Shown one piece after another: positions 16,070 to 24,213 of a stretch of 35,824 bases of DNA. The stretch's first letter is position 1. Every line of letters begins with the position of its first letter. The notes beneath the pieces are model-generated. The model ran no database searches and was not told where the DNA came from. It saw nothing but the letters and a program-made list of their open reading frames with translations. The position numbers were made by a program, and so were the translations under genes. Source of the stretch: an uncultured Gemmatimonadota bacterium (GTDB lineage: Bacteria; Gemmatimonadota; Gemmatimonadetes; Gemmatimonadales; Gemmatimonadaceae). Where the stretch lies: assembly GCA_946478895.1 (NCBI GenBank), contig CAMLDY010000018.1, positions 1 to 35,824 on the forward strand, in the 5' to 3' direction.

Positions 16070-17460
16070 TGAAGGCTTCCCACCTGGGCGTTCATCGCCG
16101 ATTGCGCGACAGGCGGCGTCGGGACGTAGGCAAGGAAGCCACCGATCACGACGAGAACCATCATCAGCGTGATTTCCTGGCGTACGGACCGGGCCAGGCG
16201 CGCCGGGGAATCATTCGCCGCAATCGAAGGTAGCAGGCCGAAGCGATTGTAGGCGCCATATCCGACCAAAATCACGACACCGACGATTTTGGCGAGCACC
16301 AGCTTCCCGTACGTCGAATGAATCAAGTCCCCAACCGTATTGAGAAACATCACGACCTGACCAAGGCCGGACAGCGCAACGACGATCACCGAGATGAGCG
16401 CGATCGAAGAGACTCTCGGCGCTTCGGCACGGGCGGCCGCTTCATCTGAAGTCGCCAGCCAAACCAGCCATACCAATCCTCCCAGCCACGCCGTCGCCGC
16501 CAGCAGATGAAGGATCTTCGCCGGTATCGCGAGCAGCGGATCGATTGCCGCGGGATGCCCGATCGCGCCGCTTATCAGCAGGCACGCGACGCCGATGACG
16601 AGCGCCAGCTTCTGATGTCTGGCGAGCGCGATCGCCCACAGCGTGAGAACGGCGAGAATAGTCCTGAGCAGCTCAACGCGTCCGATCGTCGAGCCGAACA
16701 GCGATCCCACGAACGCACCGCTCAAATGCCCTGTCGGTGAGACGTGATCCATCCATACGATGAGGTGAATCACCAGCAGAATCGCGCCGATCGCGATCAC
16801 ACGCGCGATTGCCGATCGCGGAGCGAGGCGTCCATACTCCCGCGCCGTCAGTCCGAAGAAGAGTAGCCCAACTCCGGTCATCAGCGCGCCGAGGCCAAGT
16901 CCTCGCAGTACGGACGCAACAACGGGAACGGGCTTGCTCTCGGGCATCTCCATCTGCGCGTGTGTTCCGAGAGAGTCCGCGCTTGCTGTAGATGTGGCGG
17001 TATCCGTGGCCGGCAGTGATGTCGATGCGATCGGCATGGCGGCCTTTGCCGCGGAGCCTGCAATCGAGAATGTGAAATTCCCACCGACCGGGTGCCCGTC
17101 CGCGGACAGCACCCGCCAGACAATCTTGTACCTACCGGGCGCGAGGCCGCGATCGACCTGACCCACGAGGGTGTGCACGTCGTGCGGATCGTTTGCCACC
17201 TTCAAGGCCATCGTGGCACCCGCGGAGTCCACGACGGAAATCTGACTCAGCTCTGGCACCACCTGCTCGCTGAACACCAGTCGGATGGAGGGCGGCGCCG
17301 AGTCGAGCCGGCTGTTCGCCGCCGGCGTCGAGCGCAGCAGAGTAGCGTGCAGCATGCGCGCGGTCGCCGGTTTGACGAACGTCGCCAACATCAGCGCGCA
17401 CAATAACCAGATCGCCGCTACTCCGACGCGGCGATCGATCAACCGAATGGGTGTCTTCAA
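16066..17460 (-). CDS. CopC-CopD fusion copper transport/resistance protein
   Basis: 464 residues. After a signal or anchor (about 11-35) comes a CopC domain (about 38-130): the first His in LHATLLRSTPAANS, then RLVFSEQV, and the second His in SADGHPVGGNFTFSI. Both belong to the Cu(II) site of CopC. A Ser/Ala/Thr-rich linker leads to a CopD domain of about eight membrane helices (180-460) with the family motif LHLLAATAWLGGLVWL. Fused proteins of this kind (YcnJ-like) are linked to copper import across the inner membrane. It overlaps the TonB-dependent receptor stop by 4 nt and the ycnI start by 4 nt. That makes a translationally coupled chain receptor - CopCD - YcnI. Confidence 0.92.
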   Translation of the reverse strand: MKTPIRLIDRRVGVAAIWLLCALMLATFVKPATARMLHATLLRSTPAANSRLDSAPPSIRLVFSEQVVPELSQISVVDSAGATMALKVANDPHDVHTLVGQVDRGLAPGRYKIVWRVLSADGHPVGGNFTFSIAGSAAKAAMPIASTSLPATDTATSTASADSLGTHAQMEMPESKPVPVVASVLRGLGLGALMTGVGLLFFGLTAREYGRLAPRSAIARVIAIGAILLVIHLIVWMDHVSPTGHLSGAFVGSLFGSTIGRVELLRTILAVLTLWAIALARHQKLALVIGVACLLISGAIGHPAAIDPLLAIPAKILHLLAATAWLGGLVWLVWLATSDEAAARAEAPRVSSIALISVIVVALSGLGQVVMFLNTVGDLIHSTYGKLVLAKIVGVVILVGYGAYNRFGLLPSIAANDSPARLARSVRQEITLMMVLVVIGGFLAYVPTPPVAQSAMNAQVGSLH

Positions 17461-19781
17461 GGTGTCCAGCGGAGTCCGGCGTAAAAGGAACGCGAGTCTG
17501 CCGGCTCGAAATATTTTCCGGCGGCGTTGTCGACCTGCACCGACTGAGAGAATCGCCGGTTGGCCAGGTTCTGTCCCGCGACGAAAACCGTCATGCCGTT
17601 CGAGCTCCTCCAGTCAGCACGCAGGGAGATGTTGATCCAGCCATCGTTTTTCACCGTATTCCGACTATCCAGAAAATACGATTGCGGGATCCACTCCACA
17701 GTCGGCGCGATCGAGAAGCCAAGTGGATTGGTGTACTTCACCTGGAGGTCGAGCACCTGACTCGGCGCGCCCGGTATGTCGTTGCCCTTGTAGCTCGGAT
17801 CATCGACGTAGGTGTAACGCGCCAGCGTGTAGGAAGTTCTGACCGACAGGTGGTCCCCGACATCTCCGTGCACGAATACCGCGCCCGGGAGCTGGTACCC
17901 CAGCCCGAATTCGGCGCCGGTGTGCCGTGTGCGCGGAGCGTTACGATAGCTAGGCACCGTAAACGTCGCGCCGGCAAACGGCTGAACATTGATGTTGAGG
18001 ATCTCGTTTCTGAGCTCGACGTCGTACAGCGACAGATCCCAGTTGAGACCGAGCCGCCGACCGCGACCGCCAAGCTCATATTGCCACGCACTCTGCCCCT
18101 CGAGATCGATATAGCCCGGAACTGTCAGGCTATTCAGCTCCAGAAGAAGCGGCGGCTCGAAGCTCCTGCTGGCGTTGCCAAAGATCTGGTCGTCGGCGCC
18201 TACCGAATAAATGAATCCCACCTTTGGATTCACCGGCGTGTAGGTTCGCCTGTCGGACTGGTCGCCGTTCGACAAAAAGAAATCCTTGGTGTCACGAGTA
18301 GCGTGCTCGGCACGTAACCCGAGAACGGCGGAGAACCGCGGCGTCAGTGAAATCAGATCCTCAGCGTACAGCGCGAAGTTGGTGGCACCATCGCGCTGGT
18401 CCTTGGTAAGCGCGCCGTGTGCGCCACGGTTGTTCTGGTACTGCTTGTTGGCGAGCGATTCGTGCGCCGGCTGGAACCCGACGGTGAGCTGATTCCCCAA
18501 ACCGCCAAGCGGCGCGGTGTTCTCGTAACGGATCTCGGCGCCTAAATCGTGGCTGATCTGCGACAATACCTCGAAGATCGGATGATCGATGTCGCGGTAC
18601 TGCATGTACGGACTGATCTCGAGGCGTTGACTCGGCGATAGCTGCGCCCGCAGCTGGAGGCCGAGGTGGTGCAGATTGTAGTCGCGTCCCCATCGATTGG
18701 TGACGTTAGCCGAATCGGCGGCGCGGGGACTGTTCTCGAAAGTCGCGCGATCCAGCGCACCCGGTAGCTGCTCGTTCACATGCGCGAAGAAGTAGAAGGC
18801 GCGCAGATCGGTGTTGTCGGAGAGCCGATAACCGGCGTGCAGATTCAGGCGATCGCGACGCTGAGCGGACCATTCCCGGTAGCCGTCGAGAGAAGTTCGC
18901 CCGTAGCTCACGTAGTAATCACCCGGTCCGCGGGAGCCGCCCGACTCGAGCTGGGTTTTGTAGAAGCCGAAGCTGCCACCCTGCCCGAACAGTGACAGGG
19001 GACTCGAGCTGTAACCGGTCTTGGTGTCGAGATTGATCGCGCCGCCAACGGTCGATCCACCGTAGCGAAGCGCATTCCCGCCCTTGTAAACCTCGATCGA
19101 TTCCGCGGTCAGCATCTCGAGCGACTCGAAATCGGTGAACCCGTCGGCGTTGCGATAGGGCATCCCGTTGACGAGCAGATTCACACCGCGCGCGTGGAAG
19201 TTGTTGCGCAGGCCTGACCCGCGAATCGAGATCTGACTCTCGTCTGCCGCGCCGAATCGGGGCTGGATGTAAACACCCGGGACGAACTGCAATACGTCTT
19301 TCAGGTTGGCCTGACGGGTGGCACGAATCTGTGGCGCCTCCACCATGGCCACTCCGCCCGGCACCCGCGCGAGCTGTTGACGGCGCTCGGCGAGATCGGT
19401 TCTGGTGCCGATCACGGTGACGCCGGCAAGGGTCGCGACTTTTTCGGTGAGCACGATGTTGAGCTGGCTCGTGATCAGCGCCGAGACATCCACCGAATCG
19501 ATTGACGGTAGGTAACCCGAGCGGCGGACGATGATGCCGTGTCTGCCGGCTGAAAGGCCGCTGAGGCGAAAACTCCCTTCCGCATCGGTCTGGGTAACTG
19601 GGTCAGCATCATCGACCGACACGAAGGCGCCGACGACCGGTAAGTCGGCACTGGTGACTACTTTGCCGGCGACCTCGCCGCCTGCCTGCGCAAATGCTCG
19701 CCCTGGAGCGAAGGCGGCCAATGAAAGGGTGAACGCGGCGATACGGAGCGTACGACGCCGCAACGACAGCATGACTGACAT
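17457..19781 (-). CDS. TonB-dependent outer-membrane receptor, probably for copper
   Basis: 774 residues from ATG 19781, with GAGG 5 nt upstream; a more distant start at 19820 lacks a signal-peptide context. The signal ends near GRAFAQ (about 31). A carboxypeptidase-regulatory-like domain follows (about 36-115: EVAGKVVTSADLPVVGAFV, GSFRLSGLSAGRHGIIVRRSGY). The plug is about 130-240, with PQIRATRQANLKDVLQFVPGV, SQISIRGSGLRNNF and VYKGGNALRYGGSTVGGAIN. The rest is a 22-strand type barrel ending SFYAGLRWTP. Substrate is inferred only from context: it is coupled to CopC-CopD and YcnI and follows a His/Cys-rich protein. Iron complexes cannot be excluded. Confidence 0.9.
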   Translation of the reverse strand: MSVMLSLRRRTLRIAAFTLSLAAFAPGRAFAQAGGEVAGKVVTSADLPVVGAFVSVDDADPVTQTDAEGSFRLSGLSAGRHGIIVRRSGYLPSIDSVDVSALITSQLNIVLTEKVATLAGVTVIGTRTDLAERRQQLARVPGGVAMVEAPQIRATRQANLKDVLQFVPGVYIQPRFGAADESQISIRGSGLRNNFHARGVNLLVNGMPYRNADGFTDFESLEMLTAESIEVYKGGNALRYGGSTVGGAINLDTKTGYSSSPLSLFGQGGSFGFYKTQLESGGSRGPGDYYVSYGRTSLDGYREWSAQRRDRLNLHAGYRLSDNTDLRAFYFFAHVNEQLPGALDRATFENSPRAADSANVTNRWGRDYNLHHLGLQLRAQLSPSQRLEISPYMQYRDIDHPIFEVLSQISHDLGAEIRYENTAPLGGLGNQLTVGFQPAHESLANKQYQNNRGAHGALTKDQRDGATNFALYAEDLISLTPRFSAVLGLRAEHATRDTKDFFLSNGDQSDRRTYTPVNPKVGFIYSVGADDQIFGNASRSFEPPLLLELNSLTVPGYIDLEGQSAWQYELGGRGRRLGLNWDLSLYDVELRNEILNINVQPFAGATFTVPSYRNAPRTRHTGAEFGLGYQLPGAVFVHGDVGDHLSVRTSYTLARYTYVDDPSYKGNDIPGAPSQVLDLQVKYTNPLGFSIAPTVEWIPQSYFLDSRNTVKNDGWINISLRADWRSSNGMTVFVAGQNLANRRFSQSVQVDNAAGKYFEPADSRSFYAGLRWTP

Positions 19782-19858
19782 GACTTCCTCTATTCCGGTA
19801 TGGATCCGCGACATCGGCACACGCCGTGGCGGAGATGGTGGAGCTATACGGATGCGCG

Positions 19859-19876
19859 GAGCCGCGAAGGCGGCTC
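19859..19876 (-). promoter_or_regulatory. Intercistronic hairpin before the TonB-dependent receptor
   Basis: GAGCCGC (19859-19865), loop GAAG, GCGGCTC (19870-19876) form a perfect 7-bp stem with tetraloop. It sits 2 nt after the stop of the His/Cys-rich gene and about 77 nt before the receptor start. There is no U-tract, so it may lower read-through or stabilise the upstream message instead of terminating fully. Confidence 0.45.
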
Positions 19877-19878
19877 AG

Positions 19879-20316
19879 TTATGCGCGAGAGGAAGCGGCG
19901 GGAGGCCCGTTGGAGAACGGAAGGAGGAAGTGCGGCGCGACCAGCGACGGCGAGGCGTAATCGTATGCCGCATCGATGCTTGAGAGGACCGGCGCATCGA
20001 AGCCGATGCCCGTTGCCACGAGCCCGAGCGGTGTCTTGCCTGCATTGCAATCACCCAGGCAGCTGCACTGCCGGGAATGGTGCTCGGACTGGCCGTGGTC
20101 GCCATCATCGCCGACGTGCGACGCCATTTGAGCGTGGTGCCCGGACGCAGTAACGCCGGACGAGCCAGCGCCCATCTCGCCGTGCTGGGCGGCGACGTCG
20201 ATCGCCAGCCCGCCGTGCATGACGCAGGTGTGCAGCTGCAGCGGCTCGGCCAGACAAACGGCGAGCCATACCGCGAAGAAGGCGGCGAAGGCGCGAAATA
20301 CCCGGGAACGCTGCAC
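19879..20316 (-). CDS. Small membrane-anchored His/Cys-rich protein, probable metal binding
   Basis: 145 residues from a GTG at 20316. The open frame extends upstream but would overlap the next gene and lacks any start context. One N-terminal hydrophobic helix (about 8-22, FRAFAAFFAVWLAVCLA) acts as signal or anchor. The next 70 residues hold many potential metal ligands: C31 and His in LHTCVMHGG, then HGE, GHHAQM, SHVGDDGDHG and SEHHSRQCSCLGDC, with C84-x-C86-x3-C90. Similar His- and Cys-rich proteins accompany TonB receptors and copC/copD genes in other bacteria. A DUF2946-like role is possible, but I do not see that family's CPYC motif. It likely binds copper in the periplasm. Confidence 0.7.
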   Translation of the reverse strand: MQRSRVFRAFAAFFAVWLAVCLAEPLQLHTCVMHGGLAIDVAAQHGEMGAGSSGVTASGHHAQMASHVGDDGDHGQSEHHSRQCSCLGDCNAGKTPLGLVATGIGFDAPVLSSIDAAYDYASPSLVAPHFLLPFSNGPPAASSRA

Positions 20317-20322
20317 GTTTCG

Positions 20323-20328
20323 AATATA
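20323..20328 (-). promoter_or_regulatory. Candidate -10 hexamer of the His/Cys-rich gene
   Basis: TATATT on the minus strand, six nt before the GTG at 20316, in the 26-nt gap to the upstream hypothetical gene. A matching -35 is weak (TTTCCT). If used, the message is leaderless and the copper genes have their own promoter. Confidence 0.4.
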
Positions 20329-20342
20329 GGCAGTAGACGCAG

Positions 20343-20636
20343 TCAGGAAAGACTGGGCGGTGCGGCGCGGGCGATGCGTCCCATCGCGGCGATCAACTGC
20401 GGGTCGTTTTCGGGCACCCATCCCACCAGCCAGCGCATCGTTCCCTTGAACCAATCGCGGTCGATGTCGCCGCGTTCGGCGGCGCGTGATCTTTGCTCGA
20501 CGAGCTCCTCTTTCAGCTGCTGGAGCTGCGGTTTGGCGGACTCTCCATCGGCGGCTTTCATCCGCGCTCGAACGGATTTGTCGACGAGTCCAATGGCGGC
20601 GTCGAAGGCGGTCTCCAGATCGGGTTTGCCGGGCAT
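20343..20636 (-). CDS. Small soluble hypothetical protein
   Basis: 97 residues, helical and charged. Segments are ETAFDAAIGLVDKSVRARMKAAD, KPQLQQLKEELVEQRSRA, then DRDWFKGTMRWLVGWVPENDPQLIAAMGRIA. There is no signal or membrane helix and no Cys. The WFKGTMRWLVGWVP part is the most family-like, but I do not recognise it. The ATG at 20636 has only a weak AAGG about 9 nt upstream; a TACTAT about 15 nt before the ATG may be its -10. It is divergent from tetR across an 84-nt gap and lies upstream of the metal genes on the same strand. Confidence 0.6.
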   Translation of the reverse strand: MPGKPDLETAFDAAIGLVDKSVRARMKAADGESAKPQLQQLKEELVEQRSRAAERGDIDRDWFKGTMRWLVGWVPENDPQLIAAMGRIARAAPPSLS

Positions 20637-20670
20637 CGTGTTTGTGCCTTAATAGTAGGAACGAATGTGT

Positions 20671-20713
20671 AAGTAAGTGACTACTTGCATTACCTCGTAT
20701 TCCCGGATAGTAT
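20671..20713 (+). promoter_or_regulatory. tetR promoter with overlapping inverted repeat
   Basis: TTGCAT (20685-20690), a 17-nt spacer and TAGTAT (20708-20713) form a good promoter. The -10 ends 7 nt before the ATG at 20721, so the transcript is probably leaderless. An inverted repeat AAGTA-N6-TACTT (20671-20686) overlaps the -35 and is a candidate operator for the TetR protein. It lies between two divergent genes and could control both. Confidence 0.55.
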
Positions 20714-20720
20714 CCGCCCC

Positions 20721-21344
20721 ATGAAAAGAGACGAAATCCTTTCCGCCGCGGCCGGCGTCTTCGCCCAGCACGGCTTCCGGGGTTCGACCACTCGCCGCAT
20801 CGCCGATGCGGCGGGCGTAAACGAGATCACGATCTTCCGGCAATTCGGCTCCAAGGAGGCTCTGATCCGTGAGGCAATGCAGCACATCACGCAATCGGCC
20901 GGCCTCGAAACTCTGCCGGACGTCCCTGCCGATCCGGAACGGGAGCTGACGGAGTGGAGTGACTCGTTCATGCTGCATTTGAGACTTCGGAATTCGATCA
21001 TCCGTAAGACGATGGGTGAGATCGAAGAGCGGCCCGACATGTCGGAGTGTGCCAGTTACGTCCCGAAGCAAGCGTCGAACGACCTCTGCCATTACCTCGC
21101 TGCACTCAAACGCGATGGCTGGATCACCGAGAAGTTCGACCCGAAATCCGCGGCGGCGATGCTGATGGGGGCAATTTTTTCCGACGCGATGGGACGGGAC
21201 ATGATGCCCGAGGTCTTCCCCCAGCCCCTGGAGCGGGCGGCCCGGATGTATACCCGGCTCCTTCTTCGGGCCCTCGGTGTCGAAAATGGGGCTCGCAAAA
21301 CGACGAGTAAGCATAGCAAGCGACCGAAACAACTTTCAGCCTGA
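20721..21344 (+). CDS. TetR-family repressor
   Basis: 207 residues from ATG 20721; a TTG at 20685 lies inside the promoter and is rejected. The N-terminal HTH is canonical: KRDEILSAAAGVFAQHGFRGSTTRRIADAAGVNEITIFRQFGSKEALI. The ligand domain (about 60-200) is all-helical, with ILRKTMGEIEERPDM-like segments and a C-terminal VFPQPLERAARMYTRLLLRAL. The tolC-adaptor-RND operon begins 3 nt later, so it probably represses this efflux operon and itself until a pump substrate binds. The extreme C-terminus (KTTSKHSKRPKQ) is basic and disordered. Confidence 0.92.
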   Translation: MKRDEILSAAAGVFAQHGFRGSTTRRIADAAGVNEITIFRQFGSKEALIREAMQHITQSAGLETLPDVPADPERELTEWSDSFMLHLRLRNSIIRKTMGEIEERPDMSECASYVPKQASNDLCHYLAALKRDGWITEKFDPKSAAAMLMGAIFSDAMGRDMMPEVFPQPLERAARMYTRLLLRALGVENGARKTTSKHSKRPKQLSA

Positions 21345-21347
21345 ACA

Positions 21348-23036
21348 GTGCCTCCAAGAAACCTTTCCAGCCGCGCCCGCGGGCTCGGCCGACTACTCAG
21401 ATTGTCCGTCGCCGTCGGCGTGTTCGCGCCCGCTGTTGCGCGGGCGCAGGTGCCGACTTCACCGCCGTCGGTGCAGATGTCGGCAAACGCACCGCGCGCG
21501 ATCAGTCTCGACGAAGCCGTGCGTCTCGCCGAATCCCAGAGCGAAGAGATTCGCATCGCACGCGCCGGTGTGGAGCGCGCCCACGGACAGCAGTACCAGG
21601 CACGCAGTCTCAGATTTCCGCAGCTCAATGGCAGCGCGAGCTACACCCGTACCCTCGCCTCTCAATTCGAGGCGCTCGGTGGCGGGCCGCCGATCGACAC
21701 GACGAAACCGGCTCCGCCGCCTGCGCCGTGCGATCAGTATTTGCGCGACGCCAGCGCCACGACCGATGAGCGTCTTGCCGGACTCGAGGACGCGAATCGC
21801 TGCGCGCTGGGCGGAAATCCATTCTCGTCCTTCGGCAGCCTCGGCTTCGGCGCCAAGAACCAGTACAACCTCGGACTCGCGTTCTCCCAGAACCTGTTCG
21901 CGGGCGGACGCATTTCCGGACAGAATCAGGCCGCCAACGCGGGGCGTCGTTCCGCCGACATCGAGCTCACCGCGCAACAGGCGCAGCTTCGGCTCGATGT
22001 AACCCAGGCCTACTTCGACGCCGCGCTTGCCGACCGCCTGGTGGCGCTCGCGGAGTCGTCATCGGTGCAGACGGAGGCAGTGCTGCGCCAGACGCGGCTC
22101 GCGCGCACCGTCGGCAACGTGTCCGAGTTCGAGCTGCTGCGCGCGCAGGTGTCGAGCGCCAATCAGCGCCCGATAGTGATCCAGCGACAGAGTGATCGCG
22201 AGGTTGCGTACCTGCGGCTCAAGCAGCTGCTCAATCTTCCACTCGACGCGCCAGTGCAGCTCACCACCGCTGTGGACGATTCCGCGGCGGTGAATGCCGC
22301 GCTCGCCAGCGTCGGCATCCACGCCGACACCGCCGCGGTGGATCGCGCAACCGTCAGACAAGCCGCGGAAGCGATCGATGCACAGCGCGGACTGTTGAAG
22401 GTTGCCAAGGCGCAGCGCTTTCCAACCCTCGCACTGACGTCGCAGTACGGGAAGGTCGCGTTTCCGCTGAGCAGCTTCCCCGGTTCCGCGGATTTCAGGA
22501 CGAACTGGACGATCGGGGTGGCAACCCAGATTCCGATCTTCACCGGCGGTCGCATCAAAGGTGATCAGCTCGTCGCCGAGGCGAACCTTCGTGAAGCGGA
22601 GGCGCGGTACGACCAATTGCGGGAATTCGCCGCGCTCGACTCACGCGTGACGATCAACAATCTTCTGCAGGCGACGGCGGCGTGGGAAGCGAGTCAGGGA
22701 ACCGCTGAACAGGCTACACGCGCGTACTCGATTGCCGAAGTCCGCTACAAGGAAGGCATCTCAACCCAGATCGAGCTCAACGACGCGCGGATTCTGCTCG
22801 AGCAGGCGGTAGCAAACCGGGCATTGGCGGCGAGAAACCTTCAGGTGGCGCGCGTCAAGCTCGCGCTGCTTCCAAATCTGCCGCTTCAGAGCACGAGTGG
22901 TGCGGCGCAGGGTCAGTCGCAATCACAGGCAGCGGCATCACAGCAGCAACAGCAGCCGCAATCGACGGCTCCGGCGGCGCAAGCGGCACAACAACAGGGT
23001 CAGGGACAGCAGGCGACCGGCATTCCACCACAGTAG
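21348..23036 (+). CDS. TolC-family outer-membrane efflux channel
   Basis: 562 residues from a GTG at 21348, directly after the tetR stop. The signal peptide is about 10-34 (LLRLSVAVGVFAPAVARAQ). Two tandem OEP repeats follow: ISLDEAVRLAESQSEEIRIARAGVERA opens the first, and RATVRQAAEAIDAQRGLLKVAKAQRFPTLALTSQY opens the second. Barrel strands such as LGLAFSQNLFAGGRI and IGVATQIPIFTGGRIKGDQ mark each half. A proline- and Cys-containing insert sits at about 120-165. The last 45 residues are a Gln/Ala-rich tail (QSQSQAAASQQQQQPQS), unusual for the family and probably periplasmic and disordered. It forms the trimeric exit duct for the RND pump encoded next. Confidence 0.93.
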   Translation: MPPRNLSSRARGLGRLLRLSVAVGVFAPAVARAQVPTSPPSVQMSANAPRAISLDEAVRLAESQSEEIRIARAGVERAHGQQYQARSLRFPQLNGSASYTRTLASQFEALGGGPPIDTTKPAPPPAPCDQYLRDASATTDERLAGLEDANRCALGGNPFSSFGSLGFGAKNQYNLGLAFSQNLFAGGRISGQNQAANAGRRSADIELTAQQAQLRLDVTQAYFDAALADRLVALAESSSVQTEAVLRQTRLARTVGNVSEFELLRAQVSSANQRPIVIQRQSDREVAYLRLKQLLNLPLDAPVQLTTAVDDSAAVNAALASVGIHADTAAVDRATVRQAAEAIDAQRGLLKVAKAQRFPTLALTSQYGKVAFPLSSFPGSADFRTNWTIGVATQIPIFTGGRIKGDQLVAEANLREAEARYDQLREFAALDSRVTINNLLQATAAWEASQGTAEQATRAYSIAEVRYKEGISTQIELNDARILLEQAVANRALAARNLQVARVKLALLPNLPLQSTSGAAQGQSQSQAAASQQQQQPQSTAPAAQAAQQQGQGQQATGIPPQ

Positions 23037-23048
23037 ACGAGACCATAT

Positions 23049-24209
23049 ATGAAGAGATTCAGTAGCCGGACATACACGATCGCCGGTGCGGTGCTGTTGA
23101 TTCTGATCCTGCTGTTCGCCTTCGCGCGCAGCAAGAGCGACAAGGTATCCGCCGCCGAGACGACGAAGACCGAGACCATCATCGTCGGGCCCGAGAACAT
23201 CGCCGTCGCGACGACGGGTGCGATCATGTCAGGCCCGTCGCTATCCGGTACCCTGGAGCCCGAGCGCGAAGCCGTGCTGCGCGCGCAGGTGCAGGGCAGC
23301 GTGCTGCAGACCTACGCCGACCAGGGCCAGGCGGTGAGCGCCGGCACGGTGCTGGCGCGCATCGACGCGAGCGGCATCCAGGACGCTTACAACTCCGCTC
23401 GCGCCCAGGTGGTTGCGGCGCGTAACGCTGCCGACATCGCGGCGCGCGATCTCGCCCGCAACGAGAAGCTGCTTGCGGCCGGTGCGATCGCCGAGCGCGA
23501 CATCGAGCAGTCACGTCGCGCGTCGATCGCCGCGCAGGCGGCGCTGGAGGACGCGAACTCGAGACTGGCGTCCGCGGAGAAGCAGTTCCGCAGCACGACG
23601 GTAACTGCGCCGTTTGGTGGCGTCGTGAGCGAGCGTCCGGTTTCGGCGGGTGACATCGTCCAGCCGGGAACGTCGCTATTCACCGTCGTCGATCCATCGA
23701 GCATGCGACTGGAGGCATCGGTTCCGGCGGAGCAGCTCTCGTCTATCAGGGTCGGCGTGCCGGTGACATTTACGGTGAGCGGATACCCCGGGCGTGAGTT
23801 CGTCGGACACATCGTGCGGGTGAATCCGACTGCCGATCCGACGACGCGTCAGGTACGCATTTACGTGTCGATTCCGAACGCAGGTCGCACTCTGGTCGGC
23901 GGCCTGTTCGCGACCGGCCGGATGTCCACTGCCACCAGGACGGGCCTCGTCGTTCCGACGACCGCGGTCGATGTGCGCGGGACCGCGCCATCGGTGGTGA
24001 GAGTGAAGGGCGGGAAGGCCGAGAAGGTTCAGATCCAGATTGGCGTCACGGACAAGGCGTCCGAGACGGTGGAAGTTCTGTCGGGGCTGCAGGCGGGCGA
24101 CACGTTGCTGCTCGGCGCCGCGCAGGGAATCACACCGGGCACTCCGGTGAAGGTCTCGGCGCCGCCGGGCGCAACGCCCGCGCCGGTTGTCCAGGGTGGG
24201 GGGAGTTGA
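23049..24209 (+). CDS. RND efflux periplasmic adaptor (membrane fusion protein)
   Basis: 386 residues. An N-terminal membrane anchor (about 10-27, AGAVLLILILLFAFARS) is followed by a short linker. The adaptor core comes next: a lipoyl half-motif GPSLSGTLEPEREAVLRAQVQGSV, then DQGQAVSAGTVLARID, a coiled-coil hairpin (about 105-180), the second lipoyl half VTAPFGGVVSERPVSAGDIV, a beta-barrel (VPVTFTVSGYPGREFVGHIVRV) and a membrane-proximal domain ending GLQAGDTLLLGAAQGI. It bridges the RND pump to the TolC protein. It begins 12 nt after tolC and ends 4 nt before the pump gene. Confidence 0.94.
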   Translation: MKRFSSRTYTIAGAVLLILILLFAFARSKSDKVSAAETTKTETIIVGPENIAVATTGAIMSGPSLSGTLEPEREAVLRAQVQGSVLQTYADQGQAVSAGTVLARIDASGIQDAYNSARAQVVAARNAADIAARDLARNEKLLAAGAIAERDIEQSRRASIAAQAALEDANSRLASAEKQFRSTTVTAPFGGVVSERPVSAGDIVQPGTSLFTVVDPSSMRLEASVPAEQLSSIRVGVPVTFTVSGYPGREFVGHIVRVNPTADPTTRQVRIYVSIPNAGRTLVGGLFATGRMSTATRTGLVVPTTAVDVRGTAPSVVRVKGGKAEKVQIQIGVTDKASETVEVLSGLQAGDTLLLGAAQGITPGTPVKVSAPPGATPAPVVQGGGS

Positions 24210-24213
24210 TCTT

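Noticed and set aside
24187..24213. Upstream GTG start of the RND pump
   Set aside because: It would lie within the adaptor gene and adds residues not seen in the family; the ATG at 24214 has a strong ribosome site.
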